Shown piece after piece: positions 39,184 to 49,105 of a stretch of 64,000 nt of DNA (its first letter is position 1; each line of letters starts with the position of its first letter). The position numbers and the translations under genes are program-made. Source of the DNA: Pogostemon cablin (taxonomy: Eukaryota; Streptophyta; Magnoliopsida; Lamiales; Lamiaceae); assembly GCA_023678885.1 (NCBI GenBank), contig CM042985.1:7552985-7616984 (forward strand), read 5' to 3'. The notes below the pieces were generated by a model that worked only from the letters and a program-made list of their open reading frames with translations, was not told the origin of the DNA and did no database searches.

Positions 39184-41341
39184 ATGTCTAGCTTCAATCT
39201 CTTTGCCACCATGCAGCCATGCAGAATTGCCATTTTTCTTGCAATAATGATCTCTTCCACATTAGCAAATCCACAAACTCATTACCATCAGTTCATTGTA
39301 AATCTCCAAAATTCTTACTTCATTAAATCAATGCTTTTGGATTGACAACTCAACTAATCATCATTGTGTTTGTGTTCCTCAGGTTCAGCAAACACCAGTG
39401 AATAGGCTGTGCAGAACTCACAACATCATCACTGTGAATGGGCAGTTCCCAGGGCCAACTCTGGCCGTCCGGGATGGCGACACCCTCATCATCAACGTCG
39501 TTAACAGCGCCCGCTACAACGTCACTCTCCACTGGTGGCTCAACATTCTCTATTACTACTGCATCTGTTTTTTTTTTTTTTACCATCATTGGTTAAACTG
39601 TTGGCCTTTGTGGCTCTCCCAGGCACGGCATTCGTCAGATGGGAACACCGTGGGCTGACGGGCCTGAGTACGTGACTCAGTGCCCCATCCAGCCCGGGGC
39701 GAGCTACACGTACCGATTCACCATCCAGAATCAGGAGGGAACCCTGTGGTGGCATGCTCATAGCAGATGGCTTAGAGCTACTGTCTATGGAGCACTTATT
39801 ATCTATCCCAAGAATCCTGCTCTTCCATACCCCTTTCCAAAGCCCAACAGGGAGATCCCTATACTTCTTGGTAAGAAAACTGACACACATTCAACTCATT
39901 ATTTACACTTGCCTCTTATTAAAACTTCTCAACAGGAGAATGGTGGGATAGAGACATCATTAGTGTCATGCGACAGGCCAGGTTTACGGGTGCTGCTCCC
40001 AATGTTTCCGACGCTTACACCATCAATGGCCAGCCAGGAGATCTCTACAGATGCTCAAGAAAAGGTTGCCTACTGTCTCTCTGTGCATTCTTGCATTGTT
40101 CATTAAGGCAGATAGAATGATGATCAACTAACTATCTATCTGCCTGCCTTTTGTTGATTTAGGAACAACAAAGTTCAAAGTGAAATCTGGGGAAACTGTA
40201 CTGCTGAGGATCATCAATGCTGCACTCAATCAAGAACTGTTTTTCATGGTTGCTAATCACATGTTAACAGTAGTTGGAAACGACGCCGCTTACAACAAGC
40301 CCTTTAACACCAGAGTCGTCATGCTTGGTCCCGGACAAACAACCAACGTTCTCCTCACAGCCAATCAACCCGCTGGCCGTTATTACATGGCCACACGTGC
40401 ATATGCCACTGCACAAAACGCACCATTCGACAACACAACCGGTACTGCAATCTTGGAGTATGGTTCTGCCTTTACCTCCAGAAATGGACAACCTTCTAGA
40501 CCATTGATGCCTGCACTCCCTAGATTCAACGACACAAACACTGTAACGGCATACACAAGCCAGTTGAGAAACCTACCTTCGAACAACGCAAGAGTTCCAA
40601 CTAACATTGATGAGAATTTATTCTTCACCATTGGATTAGGCCTTGTGAATTGCACTCCAGGGCCTAGATGCCAGGGACCCAACAACACGCGCTTCGCGGC
40701 CAGCATGAACAATGTATCATTCGTTTTCCCAAGAAGAACCTCCTTATTACAAGCCTACTACCAAAACATACCTGGTGTGTACACTACAGACTTCCCACCT
40801 GTACCTCCAGTTGTTTTTAACTACACAGGCAATGTGAACCGTGGGCTGTGGCAGCCTCGTTTTGGAACTAAGTTGTACCCATTGAAGTTCGGTTCGAATG
40901 TACAAATTGTGTTGCAAGATACTGCAATAGTCTCAACTGAGGATCACCCTATTCATCTTCATGGATACCATTTCTATGTTGTGGGGCAAGGTTTTGGTAA
41001 CTTTAACCCAAGAACTGATCCAGCAAGATTCAACCTTGTTGATCCTCCACTGAGGAACACCATCAACGTGCCGGTGGGAGGTTGGGCAGTCATTCGGTTC
41101 GTTGCAGATAATCCAGGTACATACAGAAACATAAATGCATCTAACACCTACATACTTGCTCATGTTACCACCTCGATTTTTCGTTGATGACATTTACTGG
41201 TCTATTGCAGGAGTTTGGCTGATGCACTGCCACATAGACTCCCATTTGAGTTGGGGCTTGGCCATGAACTTCTTGGTTGAAAACGGACCGGGACCGTTGC
41301 AGTCTGTACCGGCTCCTCCACCTGATCTACCCCGGTGTTAA
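39184..41341 (+). CDS. LAC: Laccase B (multicopper p-diphenol oxidase, LAC12/13-like)
   Basis: Six exons, 39184-39297, 39383-39534, 39623-39870, 39936-40064, 40163-41116 and 41211-41341, encode 575 residues. The exon plan matches laccase A: exons 2, 4 and 6 have identical lengths (152, 129 and 131 nt). A signal peptide occupies about residues 1-29; an alternative start at Met10 is possible. Copper motifs are complete: HWHG at 88-91, HAH at 133-135, HPIHLH at 476-481 and HCHIDSH at 538-544, with Cys539 and axial Leu549. The enzyme should be secreted and oxidise phenolics in the apoplast. Coding DNA of laccase A is much more GC-rich than that of laccase B despite their close protein similarity. 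Exon 5 carries a miR397-complementary site. Confidence 0.96.
40212..40232 (+). promoter_or_regulatory. miR397 complementary site in laccase B mRNA
   Basis: This is at the same codons as in laccase A. Relative to the miR397a complement it has the same mismatch opposite miRNA position 2 plus a C-to-T change giving a G:U pair at miRNA position 15. The central slicing positions pair perfectly. Confidence 0.8.
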
Positions 41342-41627
41342 GGATTAGGATCAGAGTGAAAAACAAAATCCTGTTGTATCTTGCATTTATTGTCATTGTT
41401 TGTCGTCCTCTATTCTTGCTGTCTAGATTTGTTTCACTGACAGAAACAAGTGAAAACATTTGTTGAGGTGTATAGTCTGTGAACGCAACGTAATGATATG
41501 CATGATTTCATTGTTTCATTCCTCAAGCTTGTTCAGATGGAGTTGATTTGAACCATCTGAATGACAGGACAGAACAAAGTTGGCAAATAATCTTCATCAG
41601 AGAATCACAAAATCTATTAAATATACA

Positions 41628-41955
41628 TAGGGTGAAAATCAAACCAAAGTACTTGGTACTCGACTCGAGATCGTTCAATAAAAGCTCGTTTGAGCTCGAT
41701 TTGATAAAGATATCAAATAAACTTGAACAGACTTCTATGTTCGATTAAATTAAAAGCTCGGCTCGATAACTGAAAATAGGTAAAGTAGGTGTAAAATTAT
41801 CAAACTACTCAAGCTTGGCTCGATAAAAGCTCATTCGGGCTTGGCTAGATTGTTTATCAAACAAGTTCAAACATATATATCTTGAAGCTCGATGATATTT
41901 TGAACAAGCTTTAACAGCTCTTCTTTCGGCTCGACTCGACTCATTTACACCCCTA
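41628..41955. mobile_element. hAT-like MITE rich in GAGCTCGA motifs
   Basis: This 328-bp element starts TAGGGTGAAAAT and ends ATTTACACCCCTA, imperfect inverted termini. It is flanked by AATATACA (41620-41627) and ACTATACA (41956-41963), an 8-bp near-duplicate. The interior repeats AGCTCGA/TCGAGCT and GGCTCGACTCGACTC many times. This is a different family from the CGGAACCG elements but has the same design of terminal repeats plus many subterminal motifs. Confidence 0.65.
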
Positions 41956-41963
41956 ACTATACA

Positions 41964-42372
41964 CTCATAAGATAAAGATCATGAGATAGCGTCTAAACTG
42001 TCAGAATAAATAAACTGTACTGTAATAGCACTCAAAGTAGCAGAAACAACATAAATTATACGGAATGAGTAAATTGGAAAGGTGTTGTAAAAACGTGGAG
42101 AAATGCAAAAATGTTCTGAATTAAATTTGTTGGAAAACATCCATTCCTAATTATACATTTTATTACAAAAGGCTAGAATCGAGGTAACAAGACTCAGTAG
42201 AGGATATACACAGGAGATTCTAAGGAGATCAATAGTTTCTCTGAGCAGATTTTTCACATTGCTATAAATGGTGCCAACTGGTGTAATTTTCCTATCTCTA
42301 CAATTTAATATTATACATGCATAAGATTCTAAGACTTTCTATGAACAAAAATCATCCCAACTACACTGACTA
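41964..42372. other. Intergenic / 3' flank of CHX
   Basis: This is AT-rich; it probably contains the 3' UTR of the antiporter on the minus strand and the end of the laccase B downstream region. Nothing else is seen. Confidence 0.4.
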
Positions 42373-45052
42373 TTACCTTCTTTGGCCTCTTAATACTTGC
42401 TGTTGAACAACTAGAACAGAACCCCTGCTGCTAAAATCATCAGAGGCGATATACTCTCCTATAACTCCGAGCTCGGTGTTTTCGCTCCAATTTGTTAGTC
42501 CTTGTAGGAGAACATGATTCACTGATTGGTTTCTTCCCACAATCCATAGATCATAGCAATCTTTATTGAGTGACTGAATAATAGCAATAGTTTCTTCCCC
42601 ATTCTTCACCACTGCCTCTCGATAAACAACTCGTTCATTGCCTTCGTTTTTCACCCAAAACCATGTCACCACCTGATCATCAAGCTTCTTCTCTAATAGG
42701 ATATCTCCCTCATTTCCACAGGAAAGGAATCTAATTACGGTGAGTGATATATCTGGACTTCCAGCCGCACGATCAGCATAAGAGAGAGCCTCCCGTGAAT
42801 CAGGTCCACCCAAGAAAAGTACGACAAAGTGATGCATTGAAGTTCTCAAAACACCAGTAACAAGGCTTTGGTATGGACTCTTGTCCACTAAAATTCCTAC
42901 TGAGCAAGGCGCGTGTGCTAACACATTAGAACTTATGGATTGAGGACCTTGCTTGGTGTCTTTCACCGAGTTGAGGCTTTCACATACTCTTTTGTGAAGT
43001 GGTAAAATGATCAGACAAGCTTGTTTAGAAAGAGCTAGCTCACAAATGTCCTGGTACATGCTTCTCTTATGCGCAATAGCAGTATAGGAATGCAACTTTA
43101 TGTACTCACCTCTGGACTCCTGGAAAATCCTCAAAGCAGTATGAACCGAACTGAATTTGTACTGTTTGGCTCCTTCTTCTTCGTTTTCATGGTCGATGAA
43201 TTCCGGTTTAGCACATCCTTCAAGCTCAATGAGACACAAAGCGTGGACAGAGAAAGGACTGTCAACAGTTGGATTGGAGAGTTCGAGTAATTTCATTAGT
43301 CCATATAGATTTTCTTCATCATCAATACAAGCTACAATATGGAGCTCTATGTTGCCAGGGGCATGCTGAATATTTCGTCGCTTGTTCACCATATAAGGCC
43401 TTGTAGGATCATGAAGTATGCTGATTATTGGTGTAGCGATAGCAGTTGTAACTGTCGATGATATCACCAGAATACCGAGTTGCGATTGGCCTATCATCTG
43501 CAGAGGTCACAAGAGGAGTTATATGGAAAAAAAGAAAACAAACTGCACCAAAAGGTAGATAACACCAGATGAAAATCAAGAAGGTACCCCGAATTCCATC
43601 CAGTGCATACCCAGCAGAAATTCCACTTCTCCTCTTAAACACATTATTAGTCCTAGGGTGAAGCTATCTCTAGTTGTCAAGTCTACGAAACGAGCAGCAG
43701 CAACTGAGGACACCAGTTTCATCGTATATCCAACTAATATCATTAAAAAAAACGGTTGCACTTGAGACCACTGGCTGCTCATTAAGGATATATCAGTGAC
43801 CATGCCCATGTACATGAATGCACACGGCAAGAAAAGCTCTGACAAAATAGTCTCACATTTCTCCACAAGAATGGATCCTAATGGAGGACCCTCTGGTACA
43901 GCCAAACCAAACCATAATGCCCCGTTGGCAATGGCTAAGCCAAACATATCAGCAATAAATCCCATGACCATGACTCCCAACAGTATGCCAATGACATATA
44001 TTTGATCCACCGGCTTTCCTACAGGGGTAGTTCGAACAATCCACATCATGAATAGTCTCAGACCAACAAAGATCAATATGAGAACGACATTCAATGAAAT
44101 TATATAATATAAAGCAGCCATAGGCCTATGTTCCCCTTGTTTTGCAGCCTCAAATACAATTATACCATTAATTCCTAACATATCACCAACTAATGCAGTA
44201 GGCAAGGCTATCTTTCCTAATTCAGAACTGAGTAGGTTGAGTTCATTCATAATCGGATACAAAACAGGAAATCCTGTGATAGACAAAGAAGAAGTTACTC
44301 CCCAAATCGAAGAAATTGTCATGAGTTCCTTATTCAACGACTTCCTCAGCATAAATGCCACGGCTATACTACAAAACAGAGGTACAATGATGCCAATCAC
44401 AGCAACATACCAACACTTTCTATCTGCTTTTCTAAATGCCAAAAAGTTCACCTTCACTCCATTTACAAACAGGAAATACATGAATCCCAATACTGCCACA
44501 TTTTGCATCGCATATGTTGAAGTCTCAGGGAACATATAAGCCTTAAACTCCTTACTATGGCTTAATCCAGTTGGGCCAATAATAATTCCACTCTACAATT
44601 CATTCAAAAAAAAAAAATCATTAGCTCATTTGAACAATTCAACAAACACATAATGAACACAAAAAAAAATGCCCTAGATTGTCATATCAATACGATGAAA
44701 CACAATACAAAAAAATGCCCTAGATTGTCATATCAATACGATGAAACACAATACATTCTGTTCTTGACTTCTTTCCCAGATATCTAAAATCGCTCAATGA
44801 ATAATTCAGAATCCAATACAGAACCAACAATCAATGATATATATAAAAACTCACGATGATCTGCGAGACGACTTTAGGCTGTCGTAGGGGCTCGAGGAGA
44901 TACCGAATTAGGCGATAAAGGATGACGAAAAATGCTAACTCCAACATGAAAATGGGAAAAGAGAAACTAAACGGGTTTTCTCCATAAAAGATGCCATAGG
45001 AGTGATCATTTTTTAAACCTCTACATATGTAAATATTTTTTCCAACCACCAT
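42373..45052 (-). CDS. CHX: Cation/H+ antiporter of the CHX family
   Basis: Three exons on the minus strand, 45052-44855, 44592-43588 and 43497-42373, join in phase 0 to give 775 residues. The first about 420 residues are a CPA2 Na+/H+-exchanger domain with 10-12 hydrophobic segments, including GENPFSFSFPIFMLEL near the start, SGIIIGPTGL, and LPTALVGDMLG with the conserved membrane aspartate. The soluble C-terminal half (about 330 residues) is the tandem USP-like regulatory domain of CHX proteins, ending VLVVQQQ. CHX proteins exchange K+ or other monovalent cations for protons on endomembranes or the plasma membrane, and many are pollen-expressed. It resembles CHX15-type annotations, but I cannot fix the subgroup. 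The start is supported by MVVGKN, as expected before the first membrane helix. Intron 1 contains an exact 46-bp tandem duplication. Confidence 0.92.
44663..44754. repeat. Exact 46-bp tandem duplication in CHX intron 1
   Basis: Units 44663-44708 and 44709-44754 are identical, each containing ATGCCCTAGATTGTCATATC and ending AAACACAATAC. They lie in the 262-bp intron between the first two CHX exons. Confidence 0.9.
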
Positions 45053-45263
45053 TGCTGGTAAAAGTGAAAGTTTGTTGATTCAAAATAGTTGAAATTCTCT
45101 CTGCTTCAAAGATGGAAGCCATGAAAGGATATTGCAGAAAACTAATTACAGTGAGGCATGAAAGGATTGGACTAGCGATCGTATAGATGACCGTTGTGTG
45201 TGTTTTTACCATTTTACCCCATAGAAGAGCAACTTTATTCATCCTTTCCTTCCTCCCCTCCAA

Positions 45264-46643
45264 ATTTCGAAAATTTGGGAATTATAAAGGCACCATATCA
45301 ATATTCGATTTAAGTATTATTTATTAAAAAAGTTATTACATTATGTTTACAATATATTTGGAAACATAGTCTCTTGTACAAAGGATAATTATGCGAGGCG
45401 GCATGTGTTTAAGACATGTTAAAATATAATAAAATATGTTTATTGTTAGTTAAAATATGATTAATGATGCATTAAGTATGATTTTAAAATATGATAATAT
45501 GATTCAATACAAATATATTATAACTATCGATAATCATACTTTAATAATGAATTCACTCACTTTTCAACCTGTCTTATATATATTTATTTCACAGTAGAGT
45601 GTCTTATATTTTATCATATTTGGAATGGCGAATGGAATATTATTAAAATAATTTTTTGTGTGAAACTATTTGACAGAATTTATTTTATGAAACAAGTAAA
45701 AAGTGATAACATATACCGTAGTACATCGGGGTACACCGATACACTCAGGATTAATAGGGTATTTTTTAGGATATAATTATTTTTATTTTTTAAAATTTTT
45801 ATTATTTTGTTTTATCTAAAGGTAGTTATCGAATAATTTTTTGATCTAATGATTAATATTAACTAGGTGCACCGATACTCAGGTACACTCTAATTTGACT
45901 TCATATTTTAATAAAAAATTATAATGGAAGTGATGACCTTCTAAATGGCGTAATATAAATAAAAATGATAATATTATTATTAATAAGTGATAAGATCTCT
46001 ATTAAAAATTGATAATAATTTAAAGAAAAGTAAAATGATTTATCTTGAGATAGTTTCATATATAAATATTATTCATTGTTAAATTATTTTATTGCTTTAC
46101 TGCAAAAAAAAAAAAACATCGCAGCTGCACTGACATAATTATAAATTCATAATACTTCTTCTATTATTATTTTTATATATTTTATTTTCGTTCGTTTAAT
46201 AAAAGTTTTTATATTCTTAAAATGATTAAAAATAACAATTATAAAGTTATTGGGTTCGTTGTTTTTTCCTTTAAAAATATGAGGATGAATGGGAGATGAA
46301 TGAAAAATAAAAGGTGTGAAAGATAAGTTGTTAATGGATGAAGTATTACTTAAAAAAAATAAGAATATAAATTTTTATACTTATATTCAATATTCAATAT
46401 ACAAAATTATTAATTTGGGACGGGTCAGACCTGAACGGCTGGACGCACATATTTAGATCCGTGTTGCGCACCAAGTATACTTTTTACCTATTATTAAGAA
46501 GGACGCACCATATAATCTGATTCACATGAGATTAGCTTTAAAATAAGAAAAATACTAAAATATTAAAAAAAAATGATAACAATTTTATGTATTTCACAAG
46601 AATTCGCACTATATATTATAATTAAATTTCAAATCACTATTTT
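45264..46643. other. Intergenic, AT-rich
   Basis: The CHX promoter should lie at the left edge. At about 45725-45890 the motif GTACACCGATACACTCAGG and its near copy GTGCACCGATACTCAGG bound a 160-bp segment that may be a small repeat element. A degenerate MITE-like segment lies at about 46153-46350. No gene is seen. Confidence 0.4.
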
Positions 46644-46926
46644 CATGGTGTACTGTGTACCCCACCATTAGGGGCCCCCACCGCCCCTGCCTGGAGATTG
46701 GTGGAGGAGGTAAATTGCAGGATATGCATCGAGTGGAGATTGGTGGAGGAGGTAAATTGCAGGATATGCATTGTGTGGCTTATAAAGATGACTCACTATT
46801 TATCTTGTGCTTGCAAGGGGCCAAATTCATGCCAAAGGTAGGATTCGAACCCCCACCCTACAACAACCAAGCTCAGTTGAAAGACATTTTCATCTTTCCC
46901 TCTACCATTTGAACTATCCCCTTGGC
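46644..46926 (-). mobile_element. tRNA-derived SINE
   Basis: Read on the minus strand, the element begins GCCAAGGGGATAGTTC. It has an A-box-like TAGTTCAAATGG near its head and a perfect B-box GGTTCGAATCC about 60 nt further, the internal RNA polymerase III promoter of tRNA-derived SINEs. It is flanked by a 14-15-bp target duplication, CAAATCACTATTTT at 46630-46643 and CAAATCACTACTTTT at 46927-46941. The 3' half contains a 42-bp tandem duplication. No clear poly(A) tail is seen. Confidence 0.65.
46692..46775. repeat. 42-bp tandem duplication inside the SINE
   Basis: Two adjacent 42-bp units (46692-46733 and 46734-46775) share GGAGATTGGTGGAGGAGG and AATTGCAGGATATGCAT. They differ only in the last few bases (CGAG against TGTG). 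Confidence 0.9.
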
Positions 46927-46939
46927 CAAATCACTACTT

Positions 46940-47046
46940 TTATATATATATATATATATAGAGTGGGTGTCTCTGTAGAAGCACATTGTACGCCCAAAAG
47001 ATGAGATCACATAATCCCATTTTTATTAACCCAAAAAATTGTAACA

Positions 47047-47124
<78 letters not shown>

Positions 47125-47208
47125 GGTGTCTGTGTAGAAGCACAATGTACGCCCAAAAGATGAGATCACAGAATCCCATTTTATTAACACAAAAAATTGT
47201 AACAGTTT
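46940..47208. repeat. Duplicated 90-bp unit separated by (TA)36
   Basis: A (TA)n run at 46940-46959 is followed by a unit of about 90 bp (46960-47049) containing GTAGAAGCACATTGTACGCC. A 72-bp (TA)n run at 47050-47121 is then followed by a second copy (47122-47208). The copies differ at a handful of sites. The (TA)n plus unit is therefore a tandem duplication. Confidence 0.85.
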
Positions 47209-47459
47209 ACATTTGTTTCTTTGTTCCCAAACACTTTACTATATACTATTGTGTCCTAAAGTCACACTACCTTTCTATAACAACCACGCTCCCCACTAAT
47301 CACATCATTACACGTGGCATTGTGTCTAATTCCCCCTCCCCATAATGAACAATTGCTTGCATTTTTTTTAATAATTATTAATTTGTTCAGAATTTTCAAA
47401 AAGGGTCAGGGCCCTCGTCCACCTTACAACTCACACAAACACACCCAAATTAAATTATA
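47209..47459. other. Intergenic
   Basis: No gene is seen. It lies between the duplicated (TA)n unit and the LINE remnant. Confidence 0.4.
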
Positions 47460-47700
47460 CTACATAACTAGAAAATGAAGAAACCTAGCTACATGCATAA
47501 GAATAGAGTTAATTACTCTATTTACCATTGGTAAATCTCCCTCTAACAAAATTTTGCATCGTGCTCCCCAAATGAAATACATGTATCCATAGAGTGCCAA
47601 CGCTCGTCGAGTCTTCTCATGAACATGGATCCTACGGTCCTTGTAAATCCATTTTATCCCCGCTAACATCGACGATACCATTCTATTTCAGTCAATCTCC
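47460..47700 (-). pseudogene. LINE reverse-transcriptase C-terminal remnant, part 2
   Basis: On the minus strand this encodes a segment with NRMVSSMLAGIKWIYK and LALYGYMYFIWGARC, ending at 47460. It resembles the zinc-finger-like C-terminal region (zf-RVT) found after plant LINE reverse transcriptases. The first part of the same frame lies beyond the copia insertion, at about 55691-55770, with WNRVRMEID. A TGA stop sits close to the junction. Confidence 0.6.
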
Positions 47701-49091
47701 TGTTGGATTGTATACTAAAAGTCTAGCTTTTTGTATGAACAATGTTATAACAATTAATTTGAAATGAGAATCATATGATCAAATGATTGCATCTTATAAT
47801 TTATTTATATGTTCGATGCAATAGTCCACTTACTTTATACTGTAGATAATATGTTGTGCGACAACACGCAGAAGATCATATTATCGGTTTCCTTATAAAG
47901 TATAAACAGATGCTCACAACCGAGATAGACGGGGACTCTCTATCGGGATGATTGTAGTGTGGTTTGGTATTAGCTTGTCTTGGCTATAGAATCACATTAG
48001 TGCACTTGTGTGTGTATTGAGCAGGACCGCTTGAGATCGTTCGACTTATACTGACTTATAGGAGAACTTGATCTCAGTTATTATGGAAGTTCGTGCTCTT
48101 AATCCCTATACAATAACCTCGACACGTGGGGCAGTATGTATTTCTTTGATTCATCAATGGGTGAGATTTACATGTTATTAAATCAACAAACTCGATGAGT
48201 TGGGAAGTAGTGCTGTCTCTATGGTGTGCTGTTGATTGTAGAAGGAATCCGTGTCCGTCATAGGTTGATGATGTCCCCTTGAGGAGCTCATAAGGATTAT
48301 CATGTAAACCCTGCAGGTGGAATTTATTCCGGCATGATAATGAGGTTGAGTTGTACTACTCTTGGATGAGATATTAATTAATTGAGTTGTCAGTAACTTA
48401 AATTAATTAATGGACATTGTATATCTTAAACATGGGGAGACTAACGAACTCATAATAAGAAGGAGCCCAAAACGTAATTTTGGGATTGGTACGGTAGTGC
48501 AATAATAATATTTTAGTAGAATATATTATTATTATTGGACTTAAGTATAAGCTTTGGGCTAAGCTTGGATACTTAAGCCCAATGGAGGCCCAACCCAATT
48601 TTTCCTCCTGGTCCCTGCTGTAGCCCATGTATATAAGTCACCTCAACTTATCTGGAACCCTAATCTAATTGATTATTCACGTGTGATGAGGGTTAAGAGC
48701 AGATTGAGGAGGTCTCGTAGATCGTCGCCCACACGACGTCGAGATCGGACTTGGGACATATAGCAGAAGATCAGAAGGTAGTTTGCTGCTGCTGTCCGCG
48801 ACCTTGCGAAATTTGTATAAATTCGTACAGTACTCAGAATTTGATGATCAATATACTGACGGAAAGCCGTCGAAGAGAGGATCGTCTGAACACAAAGATC
48901 ACTCAATTCCGATATCATACGAGGAAGTTATGGCCATTCTCGTGGGACTGCACAGGCTGCCTGCGAGAATTCAACCTCTACATCAACCCTTGGTGAAAGG
49001 TAATGCGTTTCATGTTTACTTGCTTCCGCTGCTTGTTAGAAATACATGAAACCCTAACGGGTCACGTTAACCAAACGATCGAGTGCCAACA
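47701..49091 (+). repeat. 5' LTR of copia element
   Basis: This is 1391 bp, the same length as the right LTR. I count about 14 substitutions between them by eye, roughly 1%. The LTR contains short open frames on both strands (48673-49049) that recur in the right LTR; I treat them as incidental. A TATATAAG TATA-like motif is at about 48630-48637. Confidence 0.95.
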
Positions 49092-49093
49092 AT

Positions 49094-49105
49094 TGGTATC
49101 AGAGC
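49094..49105 (+). other. Primer-binding site of copia element
   Basis: TGGTATCAGAGC, complementary to the initiator tRNA-Met 3' end, begins two bases after the left LTR. Confidence 0.9.

Noticed and set aside
45021..45263. 80-codon minus-strand frame upstream of CHX
   Set aside because: Out of frame with CHX and in its 5' region; the MVVGKN start at 45052 fits CHX structure better.
46840..46925. Possible functional tRNA gene on the minus strand
   Set aside because: It has A- and B-box motifs, but the sequence does not fold into a proper cloverleaf with a paired acceptor stem, and the flanking duplication marks it as a SINE.
48673..49049. Three overlapping open frames of 81-88 codons in the copia LTR, present again in the right LTR
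   Set aside because: They overlap on both strands, have no domain, and their conservation is explained by LTR identity.
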